From Acanthochromis polyacanthus (Eukaryota; Chordata; Actinopteri; Pomacentridae), in NCBI RefSeq assembly GCF_021347895.1, contig NC_067121.1, positions 17,743,962 to 17,807,961 on the forward strand: DNA of 64,000 nucleotides. The letters run 5' to 3'. The position numbers were made by a program, and so were the translations under genes. Position 1 is the first letter of the stretch, and the number at the start of each line of letters is the position of its first letter. Under the pieces are notes generated by a model. The model did not search any database, was not told where the DNA came from, and saw nothing but the letters and a program-made list of their open reading frames with translations. Below, piece after piece: positions 48,672-60,719 of the stretch.

Positions 48672-49022
48672 TCATTCATTATCAATACATTGTTTCATCC
48701 TCTATCAGGTCACGAGGGGCTGGAGTCTGTCCCAGCTGTCTTTGTGAAGGCAGGAGACACCCTGGACAGATCACCAGTCTGTCACAGGGCTACATATGGA
48801 GACAAACAAGCACATTCACATTCATACCTACGGACAATTTAGTGCTACCAATTAACCTCAGCATGTTTTTGGACTGTTGGAGGAAGCCAGAGTACCCAGA
48901 GAAAATCCACACATGCACAGGAAGAACATGTAAACTCCATGCAGAAAGATCCCAGACTGGGAAACGAACCCCGTACCTTTTATCTTTGAGGCGACAGTGC
49001 TAACCACCGTATCACCGGGACC
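48672..49022 (-). repeat. Fish tRNA-like SINE-type repeat, copy 3
   Basis: Inverted, near full length: CATTCATTATCAATACATTG tail side, CTGGAGTCTGTCCCAGCTGT, GAACATGTAAACTCCATGCA and the head GACAGTGCTAACCACCGTAT. Confidence 0.85.
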
Positions 49023-49029
49023 CTCTTTT

Positions 49030-49691
49030 GTGTTGTGCTGAGCATAAATGTATAAGCTCAGAGGGAGAATTAATATAAACAGCTGGCAGCCACAAACTAA
49101 ACTCCCTGTCTACTCCAATAAAAGGGCAGGTATGCCGCCTCTCATTTTAGGTACCTGGAGAAATGGTACCAATAGCTACCCAGAAAAACAAAAGGGCCAT
49201 CTTTTTCCTGATTTGGTTTTGTATTGGTACACTGTGTCATAAAGCAAATTTCCCAGCATGTTTTGGACTCATGTCAGACAGAATTGCATTATAACTGACG
49301 ATCATAGGAACATATTTACTGGTGGTATCATTACTCTGTACCTTTTACAGTGCAATTAAAATCTACTTCAAAATGACGAGTTATAGCAAAAATAGGAAGC
49401 TTCTCTAGTCTCTGGCAAATCAGAAGGATATCATCCAAAGTGAAACCATTTTTCTGTTTGTTTTCCCTGCTGTTTCTGTCCCAAGCTCCTGTGGAAGCGT
49501 AACAACACAAAAAAGTAACTCTGGAGGATCTGCTCTTGATTTAATGAGATTACACTATTTACATTGGAAGCATGCAAGGGTTCCCTTAGCACACAGCAAG
49601 AACAGAAGGAATGATAAATGCAAGCAACAACTGGGGGGTTAATGCTTTGATTTCTTCTTTTAAAATGACAAAAACCACTTCACAGAAAACT
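49030..49691. other. Region downstream of the TRIM gene
   Basis: Probably includes the TRIM 3'UTR (minus strand). No canonical polyadenylation signal was located with confidence and no other feature is seen. Confidence 0.4.
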
Positions 49692-51335
49692 CTAATCAGC
49701 GTGGTTGACAGGCAAGATTATCAGAGGAGCAGAGTTCACACCACCATGATTAAGACCAGGACTGAAGAAAGGGAAGAGTTTCTCGGTGAAGCAGCAGTCA
49801 GTGAAGGAGTAGAGATGGACTGCTTCATCTACATCGTAAAAAGAGACCAGTCCCTCTTCATAACTCACAAACACTCCCACCCTCTGTGGCCTGAAGCTCA
49901 GACTGAGGCTGACAACAGGGCTAGTCAGACTCAGATACTCATTTCCATTCCTCAAACCGACAGCCCAGTAACCATTGACAGGACTTAGTGGGATTATTCC
50001 CTTCCTGTTCACTGACTCTTTGGCTACTCCCAGAGTCCAATCTGTCTTCCCTGTAACCTGAACCTCGTAGTAAAATCTTCCAGAAGAGAAACTCTGCTGT
50101 GCTAACACGTTGTTATAAAGAGAAAATCTCTCTTTGTTGTCTGGCAGGTCCCTCCTTACCTCAGCACACCCAACTTGCTTCTCATCATCAGACAGGATGA
50201 GCCAGGGATTGGCTGTGTGAGGGTCAAGAAACACATCTACTGTATAATGTTGGACCCTCCTCAGTGTAGCCTCATGAAGCAGCTGCTCTTTCTCTCTGCT
50301 GAGTGTCTCCTCCAGCTTAACCACAGCTTCTGTCACTGTCCCCTCATATGATGGCGGACAGATGGTGACCCCAGCACCTGTGGTGTGCAGGGCAGTGCTT
50401 GTGCTCGTGAAGTTTTGGAGGAGGTGAAGATGGTCCTCAGTGCGTGAGAGTTGCTGCACTTCAGCTTGTCTCTTCATCAGTTCAGAGACTTCTTGATCCA
50501 GTTCTGCGATGTAGCGGTCTGCCTCTTCTTCTGTTCTCTTCTGCTTCTCTTCAATCATCTCAATGAGCTCGTTCAGACCTCTCTCTGCAGTCTGCATCAG
50601 AACGGTGAAGATCCGAACACCATTTGCAATCTCTGTCTCCGCATCTTCCTTACTGTGTATTTTCAGCTGTTTAATCCTCTGACACCTAAGTTGTCTCTCC
50701 TGGATCATCTGCAGGATGTCAGCCTCTGTCTGCTCCAGCTCAGCCTTCTTTCCTTCATATTCAACCTTCAGAGAAACAATGTTGTGCGACACATGTTCTG
50801 TAACAGTGCAGTGTGAGCACACACATGTCTGGTCAGTCTTACAGAACAGCTCTAGGGGTTTTCTGTGCTTCGTGCACACCCTTCCTTCCATGTTTTCCAC
50901 AGGATCAGCTAGCAGATGTGTTTTCAAACGATCACATGTCTGATGAGGATCCAAGTGAATAATGCAGTAGGAGGCAAAACAAGTCAGGCACGACTTCTTA
51001 GCCTTGAGTTTGGTTCCAGTACAGATGTCACAGGGGATTTCTCCTGGTTTGGCAACTTGTATCTCTGAGCCGTCACCTCCTGTCTTTCTAGCCGACTGCT
51101 TAAAGTCAGCAGCCATCTCAGAAATGAAAGTGTTGACATGCAGTTCAGGTCGCGCTGTAAAATGCTTTTTACACATGGGACACTGGCACCGAGCACTGTT
51201 AACATTCCAGTGTTGTGTAATGCAGTTTTTGCAGAAGTTATGTCCACATGGTATAGTGACGGGATCAGTGAAAACATCCAGACAGATGCAGCACAGAAAC
51301 TGCTCCTCAGACAGCAGACAGCTGGTTGCTGCCAT
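49692..51335 (-). CDS. TRIM-family E3 ubiquitin ligase (RING, B-boxes, coiled coil, PRY-SPRY)
   Basis: 547-aa protein in one uninterrupted coding exon. The start is ATG 51335 (MAATSCLLSEEQF), ten bases after an acceptor-like TGTTCTCAG at about 51345, so a non-coding 5' exon is likely further right. Order: RING at about 15-60 (CCICLDVFTDPVTIPCGHNF, CKNC, CPMC) that would recruit an E2; a B-box1-like CDICTGTKLKAKKSC; B-box2 (CTKHRKPLELFCKTDQTCVC, HCTVTEH); a long coiled coil (AELEQTEADILQMIQERQLR onward); and a C-terminal PRY-SPRY domain (VFLDPHTANPWLILSDDEKQ, GRFYYEVQV, WTLGVAKES, VGVFVSYEEGLVSFYDV). It resembles the fish bloodthirsty/TRIM39-like and finTRIM expansions, linked to antiviral defence; which subgroup is not settled. 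All domain signatures look complete. Confidence 0.9.
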   Translation of the reverse strand: MAATSCLLSEEQFLCCICLDVFTDPVTIPCGHNFCKNCITQHWNVNSARCQCPMCKKHFTARPELHVNTFISEMAADFKQSARKTGGDGSEIQVAKPGEIPCDICTGTKLKAKKSCLTCFASYCIIHLDPHQTCDRLKTHLLADPVENMEGRVCTKHRKPLELFCKTDQTCVCSHCTVTEHVSHNIVSLKVEYEGKKAELEQTEADILQMIQERQLRCQRIKQLKIHSKEDAETEIANGVRIFTVLMQTAERGLNELIEMIEEKQKRTEEEADRYIAELDQEVSELMKRQAEVQQLSRTEDHLHLLQNFTSTSTALHTTGAGVTICPPSYEGTVTEAVVKLEETLSREKEQLLHEATLRRVQHYTVDVFLDPHTANPWLILSDDEKQVGCAEVRRDLPDNKERFSLYNNVLAQQSFSSGRFYYEVQVTGKTDWTLGVAKESVNRKGIIPLSPVNGYWAVGLRNGNEYLSLTSPVVSLSLSFRPQRVGVFVSYEEGLVSFYDVDEAVHLYSFTDCCFTEKLFPFFSPGLNHGGVNSAPLIILPVNHAD

Positions 51336-51637
51336 GTTGGGACACTGAGAACACAAGCCAAAGCAAAGTGAAAGTGAAAGTGAATGAATCTCAGTTCGTC
51401 ATGTTTGTGTTAATGGTGGCTGATTAAAAGGTAACTATAACTGACCCTACCGTTTAAGTTGAAGAAATGCTGAAGGAGAAAAGCCTGATGGTCTTAGTGA
51501 AGCTTTAATGCTCAGATCCAGGCACTCATGTCGGCTACAGTTCAGCAGTTGCTCCGAGCAGGTCTTAAACAAGGAAGTCAGGAGGTGAATCACTCCCCCT
51601 CTTTTCAGTGCAACTCCACCTCCTTCAACTGAACTCT

Positions 51638-51639
<2 letters not shown>

Positions 51640-51699
<60 letters not shown>
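51640..51699. repeat. (TG)n microsatellite upstream of the TRIM gene
   Basis: About 30 uninterrupted TG units; it lies in the presumed 5' intron or promoter region of the TRIM gene. Confidence 0.95.
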
Positions 51700-51700
<1 letters not shown>

Positions 51701-52204
51701 GGTCCTTCCATACCACAGTGCTTACATTGTTTGTTTGTTTTTTATTGCTCTGTGTTAGTTCTGTTAAGCACATTTCATAGCAATTTTAGAGCACTCAATT
51801 GAGTTATTTTTTCTTCAGTATTTAAAAAGATGGTTTAAAAGAAAAGACACAACAACCTCTCTGTTAGCTGATTTTGATGTTGTAATGAAAGTAAACATTT
51901 TTGTACTACAGGAGATATATCAATATAGCAGTCTTGGGGATTATTCCCAAGCTGACTGACCTGAAAATAACACTCAATACTTAGTGTCACTTAACTAGAA
52001 TGGTCAAGGCTACACCTCACTATCATTTTGCCACATGGGTAAAGCGTGTTTCCTTAAACAAGTCAGAATAGTCATAGACTGGGCCAAGCCAAGGATGCTG
52101 TGACTCTGACCGTCTGTGCAAAACCGTGACCAGGAGAAACTTGTTTTGATGGAGCAGTTTTACATGCAGAAATGAAAAGTTCATCTACAAAAACCAACTA
52201 GAAA

Positions 52205-52376
52205 AGCACTCAGAGAGTGCAGTACTCCGCCAAGGCTGTTCATTCACCCATATCGCGTTGTTAAAAATGCAGCATTTGTTTATTAGTGATTGATGATTAG
52301 AAATCACGGCAACATAACACAAACAAAATGACCTTGCGCTAAGTACAGGCATGTGTTATGCATGTTTATGATATGT
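52205..52376 (+). repeat. Dispersed repeat with CTCCGCCAAGG end
   Basis: AGTGCAGTACTCCGCCAAGG starts a copy of the family also seen at 18870; GACCTTGCGCTAAGTACAGG follows at about 52329. It is truncated or rearranged after 52376. Confidence 0.55.
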
Positions 52377-52379
52377 ATT

Positions 52380-54110
52380 GTAAGATCCACCAGCCATTAT
52401 CAACAGTGGAACATGACAAGAACAGATTTAACACCTTCACAGCCACAGTGGAGACGAGGCTCCCCTTTTGATCAGCGAAGCAAGAGGGACACCAGGACAC
52501 CACGCCAGATGTGCGACATGTCTGGCATGGGGGCGCGAAGCATCAAGTCAGCAGGAAGCGAGGTCGAGAGCTGACTTTAAAGGATTCCCCCCAGTACAGA
52601 CCTCCAGGATGCGTATTGGACCTGTCTGAGCAAGAGACTGGCTCCAAACACCCAAGTACCACCAAGCCTTCAAAGGAACCAAATTGAGGGCAATAAAATT
52701 CTAACTGATTCCTGAATCACAGAAGAGGGGAAGCTCAGAAACCTGGAGAAACACTTCAAAGACAGTCCAGTCACAAACAAAGGAACCCTGGACTCATCTC
52801 AAAGCTAACAAAGACAATCATCTCCCAATTCTGGACAAAACTCCCTTTATGTACATCCATTTCACCAAACAAGTGAACTTTTCAATGACTTTGTGATTAA
52901 TCTACCTCTTGTCTTACTTTTAATATTTTATTCCTCCTGATTAGTATCAATGTCATAATTTTTAACATGTCTGCCGATCACATATGAGCATGTTTGGTAC
53001 CATTTTAATCAGCTATCTATCAGTAATGCTCCTAGATAAACCATGTTCAACAAATTTTAATATTTTGGAAAGTTACAGAAAATTTCCTGAAAATGTAACT
53101 CTGTGGGACATCTGGACATCAGCCTTCCCTGACAGGGGATGTACCAGACCCCTGCTGAGTTAATGATATGCAAAGGCACCCCTTTAAAAGACCATATCTG
53201 AAACCACCATTTTGAGTCCTCTTGAATTTTGTGAGTCCTCCACACTCTCAGAGTTCTTTTGAGTTCTCCTGAAAGCACCATTCTGAGTTCTCCTGAATTT
53301 GGAAGCTGACTTGCTTATCCATCCCTCTGAGGCTCCACTCTGTCCACCGTTGTTCCGACCCACATCAACCAAGGCCGACCGGACCATCCACCAAGGCAGC
53401 ATCATCATCATCATCACGGCACGCAAGTACCTTTCAGTCACTGGAACTTGGTGCAACTTTCTCAAATTATCTTTTCAAAGATAATATTTACAGGCTAACA
53501 AATTAGCAAACTATCAAATTGACGGCTGCTTTCAGGTGTGATCTATTTATACATTTTCCTTCAGAACCTCATATTTTAAGTGTAATATTAATCCCAGTGT
53601 TACACTGAAATATTGTGTTCTCTTCCTTCCCTTTTCCCATCATTCACATCTCACCATCTTATTCGTTTTGTGTTGTTGTTGTTGTTCATCTTAATGTGTG
53701 TTATTGTGGTTGTTATTGTTTAGCTTAGTGTAATAAATGTACATAAATATAAGTTCAGTGCCTCAATTGTTTTGTTGTTCACATCTTGGTCCCTAACTTG
53801 TATAGATTCCAGCTACCTCAATTTTATACATAACCTTTCAAGCTAAATAATTCCCCTTATGATTCCTGAAGCTCTTCTTGATGGCGCAACAAGAAGTGTT
53901 TCATAGGCTAACTATTATATTTGTCTAATCTAAATACTTCGCTGGTCGAATATCAGGTAGACTATATAATAATTCTGTATGAAACTCTTAACCCCATTTG
54001 AGCAAACATTATCCCTACATTAATATTGGTGGAGAAACATTATTATAATCTTACGGTTATAATTGGTGGAGAAAACCCTTACAAACAATTTAAACACATA
54101 TATCAACATA
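52380..54110. other. Unassigned stretch, possible old retroelement LTR
   Basis: It holds a (TTG)n patch near 53670, a polyadenylation-like GTAATAAATG near 53730 and repeated TTGGTGGAGAAA at about 54026 and 54065. These hint at retroelement LTR material, but no coding remnant was found. Confidence 0.25.
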
Positions 54111-54119
54111 TATCAGAAA

Positions 54120-54460
54120 TCCTACAGTATGGAGGCTGAATCACATGACCTAAATATGTAGCAGGCGGCAGTAATTGATGGGACTGGGAAACATCAACAC
54201 AATTTAATCAGTTGTTTCTTGAATAATTTCTGACGGATAAGTCCCGATAAGTCCGTAACGGTCAATTTGTGGTAAGATCACAATCATATGATTGTCAGCA
54301 GGCAGCTGAAGTGGTGTTCACTTGTAGTCATAGTCACAGTGACACCATGGTGCTATCTCGCAGTGATACAGAAATCTTAAACAAATCCATGGATCAAGAC
54401 TATAAGCCGCATCACTGCCAAAATCTAATCACTTGGTCCTTGTGTCAGAGAGTAACATGG
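54120..54460 (+). repeat. Dispersed repeat, inverted partner of 60848-61050
   Basis: From about 54266, blocks such as GATCACAATCATATGATTGT, CACTTGTAGTCATAGT, ATCTCGCAGTGATACAG and AAATCTAATCACTTGGTCCT reappear inverted at 61020-60870. Same family as the 18870 and 52205 fragments. Confidence 0.65.
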
Positions 54461-54690
54461 GACACTTCTCATCAAATTTTGACGGGTCCCAATTTGAAGT
54501 TGCCACATTACGAGAGGGGATGGGACTTTGACCGATGGGGTCCAATCAGAGTCTGCTACATCATAGGGACCAATGAGACACTTTTCATCAAGTTTTGACA
54601 GGTCCCAGTCAGAGACAGCCACATCATAGGGTGGCCTATAGTATAGGGTCCAATGAGAGGCCACCATGTCATAGAGTCCCTCCCTTAGCC
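54460..54690. repeat. Imperfect minisatellite-like duplication
   Basis: GACACTTCTCATCAAATTTT then GACGGGTCCCA (54471) recurs as GACACTTTTCATCAAGTTTT then GACAGGTCCCA (54578), with CATCATAGGG(T/A)CCAATGAGA variants between and after. Spacing is about 108 bases. Confidence 0.6.
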
Positions 54691-54719
54691 ACACCCCATC
54701 TGCCATATTTGTAATTTTT

Positions 54720-56040
54720 TATTTTTTAAAAAAAGGAAATGACGAATTTAAAAAAAGCTGGACATGATCATTTTAATAAATTAATTACTAATAAAATTCC
54801 CGTGCTATGGTCATCCAATCAGGTTTGAGGGGAAGGGTGAATGACAACCAATGAGAAGAGGAGTACAGGGGCTTGAATGATAATAGACCATGCTCTGCTG
54901 GGCTTCCTGGATTGTTTAATACACTAGTAAAAATAAAAGTATCTTTTTCAAACAGGCTACTGTGACTGTATCTGGAATTCCAACTTGGACTTACTGTCTG
55001 TAAAATAAAGAATCTGAGATATGAGAAATAACTACACTTTTTTCTGTGATATTTTAATTAATGACTCAAAAAGATAATGATACAGATTTTGACTGTTTTA
55101 TCGGAATTAGCCTTTAAAGCTTTTGGCTTTTGAGCTGGGCTGGATCCAGAGGCTGGAGCTGGAGTTGGTAGGAGTAGCTGATGAACTAATGAGGGCAGGG
55201 CAGACAATAAAACAAGTGAAAACCGCACACAACAGAAGAAAACAAAAAATACCAGAGACATGCAGGGTAAGACAATTTAAGCTGAATCAGGAAGTAAATA
55301 AAGAGAGTGAGACAGAGTACATAGAAACAAAAGGATGGAGACACAGACAAAACTAAACAGTCACCACAACTGCAACAAAAACCCAAACCCATGACATATA
55401 GTTCAGACAATTACCCCTAAATCAAACAGTTGCTAAAGACAGATTTATTGACTCATCTGTCAATGTCCATGTCACTGTCTCTTTCTGATGCGTTTTGAAT
55501 CCCAACCAATGGCTTCTTAAATTTTTATTTTTTGAGCTTCTGTAATCTCAGCTGTGCTGGACTTTAGTACTCTGTCAAGGAAGCGGAGCCTGCGCACTGC
55601 ACCTTCCAAGAAAGCTGAGAACAATCCTGCTCAGCTGGTCTGGAATCAGTTTTGCATTGGCATCTTCTTTAAATGCAAAAAATAAAAATCCAAACAAACA
55701 AAACCCCTTTAGTTAGTTAGAAAACCCAGTTGAGAAGCTTAACTTTTTTTAGGTTCTTGCAGGTTAAAATTTCCAGCTTTAGTTCTGTCCTTTTCTTTTC
55801 TGCCTTATACTGTCACCTCAGCATAAAGAATTTGCTTGCTTGACTTGTAGCTGTGAAGAGGTTGACCTCAGCAGACCCACAGATCTAAAAATAAGAGTGT
55901 ACTGAGATTGTAAAGTCCATTCTGAGAAATTTGGGACAGTATCTAAAGCAGCTTGTTCATTAAGTTCAAGGTTGGTTGTTTGATCTGTGGACTGTCCATG
56001 TGCCAAAGTACACGGCAAGACATTGAAACCCAACATTGCT
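54720..56040. other. No recognised gene
   Basis: Only short open frames; nothing resembling a known protein or repeat. Confidence 0.4.
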
Positions 56041-56044
56041 CACA

Positions 56045-56272
56045 CAATGTAGCATTAGAACACAGGAGTGATGGTTGCTGGAAATGTTCCTCTGTACACC
56101 TATGTAGATATTCCATTAAAAATCAGGTGTTTCGCTAGAATAGTCATTTACCACATTAACAATATCTTGACTGTATTTTTGATTGATTCCATGTTATCTT
56201 CATTGAAAAAATGCTTTTCTTTCAAAAATAAGGACATTTCTAAGTGACCCCAAACTTTTGAACGGTAGTGTA
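56045..56272 (-). repeat. Tc1-type MITE (CAAAAGTTT family), copy 3
   Basis: Ends with GGGTCACTTAG (inverted) and CTTTTGAACGGTAGTGTA at the right terminus; it shares AACACAGGAGTGATGGTTGC and ATTAAAAATCAG blocks with the 35077 copy. Confidence 0.8.
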
Positions 56273-56889
56273 TGTGCAGACCATTTACCATTTTGTGATG
56301 AAAATTTCCTTGACAAGTGTGTTGTCACTACTGTGACAGAAGAAGAAAACTGGACACTCCTCCACCAGTTTTTAGTCTCATAACACTTCTGTCATTACCT
56401 GTGTCAGTGTTATTGTCCTTAACTCCCTCTTAGATGCTTGTAGTAGTTACGGTAGCATCCAAGGGCTCCTGATAAGGAAAAAAATTATAATAAAATTGAA
56501 ACAGATATTTTCCTCCATCTGCTGTGAAGAAATGTTATTTATTAATCAGTATTAGTCCAATTAGTGGATAGGGATTAAAACATGGAATTATGTACAGTTG
56601 TGTTGACTATTTGAAGCAACTATTTTGTCCCTACCTTTGATTAGTGCTCCAAAAGCTGCTCCATTGTTTCTGTCACATTTAATTATGTCAGTTTGTCAAA
56701 GCCAAGCAATGTGTGCATGAGTGCACATGTGACTGTGATACATTTAGGATTGCCTAAATAGACCATGTAATGCCCAAGACATCCAAGAGATTCACATAAT
56801 TAAAGGGAATGTATCATTCAGACCTTTATTTTTATATCTTTCTTTTTTTATCCCTGTTATTTCTTTTATTTTCTTGTCCTGCTTCTTTC

Positions 56890-56976
56890 ATGCCTTCTGT
56901 ATCGAGCTGCTGTAACGTAAATTTCCCTGGAGAGGGATCGATAAAGTTTATATTATCTTATTCTAAGATACCATAT
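56890..56976 (+). repeat. LINE 3'-end fragment
   Basis: CTGCTGTAACGTAAATTTCC then GATCGATAAAGTTTATATTA and TCTTA repeats, the usual 3' terminus of fish L2/Rex-type LINEs. Confidence 0.6.
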
Positions 56977-56999
56977 GCTATTCACTTGGTCATAATGTG

Positions 57000-57880
57000 G
57001 TAATATTGAGTAGCAACGTACATAGCTCTTCCATCTTCCCAATCCCTGCTACAAATGCTGAATCTGGGATGCTGTACATGTACTTCCCTGTTCTCCCGCA
57101 CCATGTCATTTCCAATTCACCTTGCACTGACATCCCCCTCTCTTCCTTGCTCTAACTCTCTTTCCCCTCTCTTTTTATGCCCTGAGGTTACATATTCTCT
57201 TTTCTTTTGCCACTGTACTGTTCTTATATCTTCCCTTATGTGTGCCCGTCCATGTAGTGTGTGTGTGTGGGTGTGTTATGTGTGTTTATGTGCTTCATTG
57301 GGGAGATTGCATCACCAAAAATAACTTGTATTAACTCATGCAAACACACACACACACGCACACACATACACACTATTACAGCCATTTTGCTTCTTGTCCT
57401 TTAAAGAGTCATGACAACAGGAAAACAAGTCTCTCTCTGCATTGCGTGAACATATGATATTTATAGAAGGACGATAAGAAGACAGCAAAAGACTATGTAA
57501 AACAAAACACTGAATACCAGCTAGCATATAAGTAGGTGCTTCTCCTGGAGCATCTGGGCTAACATAGATTATTCTGTTAAATCAACACATTAGGCCTTTG
57601 AGTGAATGTTCAGTTCTAATACTCAGAGAGAGGTGTAAAAACCCGGACAGCTAAGACAAAGGCCAAATTGCTAAAACAACAGGGATTATGGGGTTCTCAA
57701 ACCATGTACAGCACAAACCATGAAGCAGCAACAAGGGGCAGGAGAATGTGCTGATCTTTGGCAGCTCCAACTTGAAACACACAGGACTTAAAGGCTCTTC
57801 AGCAGCATATTTCGCATATTTATTCTTTAGTATTATAATCCATCAGTGAGTCTCTGTTTGAGAGCAGGAGGGTAAGGGGG
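57000..57880. other. No recognised gene; TG/CA microsatellites
   Basis: Short TG repeats near 57258-57290 and CA repeats near 57341-57370; otherwise nothing supported. Confidence 0.5.
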
Positions 57881-57889
57881 TAGCTGGAT

Positions 57890-58600
57890 GGGATGGAGGT
57901 AAGAGTTTCAGTTCTGGGTTGTGCATGTTTGTGGGTGGGGGAGAGGAAAGTGGGTGGTATAAAGGGGGCTACAGCTCTGGGGAAAAAGCTGTTCCTCAGC
58001 CTGCTAGTCCGCGTTTTGATGGCACGGTATCTCATCCCCGATGGCAATGGGACAAACGGGGAGTGTCCTGGGTGGCTGATGTCCATGCAGATGGCCCGTG
58101 CTCTTCTCTGCATGTGCTTAGTGTACATAGAGTCCAAGTCCGGGAGCTCAACTCCCACGACTCTCTGTTCCGCCTTTGCCAGCCGGAACAAATCTTCTCT
58201 GTCTTTTGCTGTGCAGCCACTTAACCACAAAGTGCAGACCTGACAGAGGATGCTCTCGACGGTACTTCTGTAGAAGTTTAAAGCAGGTGTGGAGTCACAC
58301 CAGCCAGCTTCAAGTTCCTCAGGAAGAACATCCTCTGCTGGGCGTCTTTCACCAGGTTGAATGTGTTTAGTTCCCATGTCAGATCCTTGGTAATGTGAAT
58401 GCCAGGGAATTTGACTGAGTCCACCCTCCCCACCTCCCATTCACCGATATGGAGTGAGGACTGTATCACTTTCCGGTCCCTTCTGAAGTCCATGATGACT
58501 TCCTTGGTTTTGGTGGTGTTGAGGACCTCCTGCACAACCTGTAGCTGACACACTAGCCTCATCTTTGCCTCTTTGCCTCATCACCTCCACCAGTGTGTTT
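57890..58600 (-). pseudogene. L2/Rex-like LINE reverse-transcriptase remnant (C-terminal part)
   Basis: Two minus-strand frames join with a shift near 58290-58310. The right one reads TKEVIMDFRRDR, VKFPGIHITKDLTW and QQRMFFLRNLKLAGV; the left one continues LNFYRSTVESILC, then LDSMYTKHMQRRARAICMD, SHPGHSPFVPLPSGMRYRAI and RTSRLRNSFFP. This is the thumb and C-terminal tail of an L2/Rex1-type RT. The catalytic core is absent, so it is a 5'-truncated, inactive copy. Confidence 0.8.
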
Positions 58601-58609
58601 ACCAGCTTT

Positions 58610-59735
58610 TCCAACACTCATGACCACACCATTACCCTCAGCGGTAGTAGATGCTCTTAGACCAACTTACCTTGCCTACTTTCCAGCAACACTAAAGTCA
58701 TTTTGTCTTTCAATATGTGGAGTGAGGTTATAGAATGGATTGGAGGTGGAGCTCAAGCATGACCCAGTTTAAAAAGTAATGTGTGTTATTGGTCTTGCTA
58801 GCTCATACTGTCTCTTTACTCAGCTCCAGCCTCATGTGTCAGTCTGCTTGTTGTAGTGAACAGCCCCCAGCCAGCTCTCCAACCTGCTTGTCCTCCAGCT
58901 CCTCGTCTGCCAGCTCACTCTTCACCAAGCTCCTCGGTTACCAGCGCTCTCCCTCCTCGGGCATTTAGCACTTCATCGGCCTAGTCTCTGGCCTCTCTCA
59001 GTCTTCAGTGTTCTCTTGCTCAAAAGATTTCCCTGCTAAACATTCACCTCAGGCATTGACAACAGTCTTTCTCAATAAGCCTTTTAAATCTCTCAAGTGT
59101 CTGTGATCTGTATCTACAGGCCATAGACATGTATCTACTTTCAGATGCACGTTGCTTTGGATAAAAGCATCTGCTAAATGAAATTGTAGAAATTGTCGAA
59201 TTGTAGAAATTGTCTGCATTTTGGTCCTCTCTTTCTGTTCATAAGCTTTAACAATAGCTACAGTTAAATTACATAAAATAAGAGAATCAGGTAATTTCAT
59301 ACACCATCTATAAAAAAACACAAAGGAATAAACTGTCAAAAAATGGCACTAGTGTGAAAGCAAAAGCACAGAAAGTCTACAGAGGCCTCACGAGTGTAAA
59401 ACAAATCATGATAGATACAGCAAAACATGACAAAAGAACTGAGCCAAACAACTCTTTGATGTGTTGGATTTAGTGTGGTTTATCATGTTGGCATTTGGAT
59501 TACATGCTGAATGCCACAGTCCAATTAGAATGAGGAGGAATTAGTATTCAGACAGACTTTACTTTACATGCTGCATGCTGTGGGGATGCTAATGCCTGCT
59601 GGGATGACATGCAGTGTGCATACCCATGGGCTGAATTATGTGTTGCTCTATGTTTATGTAGTACTGCAGCACAGGGGGTGGGAGTATTGCATGCTCTGGA
59701 TTTACATGAGCTTGATGAAGTTATTTACTGATACA
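58610..59735. other. No recognised gene
   Basis: Nothing supported on either strand. Confidence 0.4.
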
Positions 59736-59759
59736 ACATCTTTAGTTGGATCAGTTGGA

Positions 59760-59880
59760 TCAGAGTCCTCTTCTTTCCATTCTGCTTATCCCTTCAGGGG
59801 TCGCCACAGTGAATTGTCTGCTTCCATCTAACCCTACCCTCTGCATCCTCTTCTCTCGCACTCTCTCTCAGAGTAGTTGG
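59760..59880 (+). repeat. Fragment of a common fish interspersed repeat
   Basis: CTTCAGGGGTCGCCACAGTG followed by TCTAACCCTACCCTCTGCAT and CTTCTCTCGCAC, a block widely repeated in fish genomes; only about 120 bp is left here. Confidence 0.6.
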
Positions 59881-59889
59881 TAATTACTT

Positions 59890-60700
59890 TGTTATTTTTG
59901 TATATATACTGTTGTTTTGCGTATACACATTTCAAAATTAGATTTCTTTTGGTCCATAGTGAACTACAATTACCATTTTGTGGTTGTAGGCCAACCAGTC
60001 CAGTTTTGATTTTTACTCATCTCCCCTTCTGTCCATGGCGTTAAATAATGGCCAGAAAAGTGTTTTTCCAGAACGTCTCTCACACTGAAGTGGACCTTTG
60101 ACCTGTTGGATATAAAATGCAGTCACGCATCAAATGTAAACCCTTGTGTGATATTCTGTCTTACTTACTTCACCTTACTGGTGAAAAACATGTTTTGTGA
60201 GGTCACAGTGAACTCTGAACACCAAAATCTCATAAGTTTATTTGAGAGTCCAATTGAATATTTGTGCCAAGTTTTACGAAATTCTCTTCAGGTGTTCTTG
60301 ATACATTGTGTTAATAAAATGGGACAGATGGACAGAAAACCATAAAGAGTATTTGTCTGTTTACGGCTTTTGCAGGTATAAACCCGGGTATACTTTGGCC
60401 GGGAGGTTAATCTGACCTGTTACACCCACATGAAGGTATAGAAGTAACTTTAAGACATCAAAAGAATTTCGTAAAAAACACCTTGCTATAATCTATCTCC
60501 GTTATCAGTAAGAAGTTTCAAATTGGTTTATATCACATCATGTAATATCATGTTATGCAATAAACCACTGAGTTGTAGCATCAAGCAGCAAACTGTGATA
60601 CTATCAAAAATATTTATACTCGAGTTGCTATATTTTATCCTTATTAAGGAATAAAAGTGAAAATTCTGGTGTGAAACGCAAACTCCAAGACAAAATGTTG
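59890..60700. other. No recognised gene
   Basis: No supported coding or repeat structure. Confidence 0.4.
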
Positions 60701-60719
60701 TTGAACTGCTTTTGTTTAT

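Noticed and set aside
50451..51371. Plus-strand frames opposite the TRIM gene
   Set aside because: Shadows of the RING/B-box/coiled-coil coding strand.
52500..54110. Endogenous retrovirus
   Set aside because: LTR-like hints only; no gag, pol or env remnant and no paired LTR could be shown.
57893..58243. Plus-strand frame near the L2/Rex remnant
   Set aside because: It lies opposite a recognisable minus-strand RT tail.
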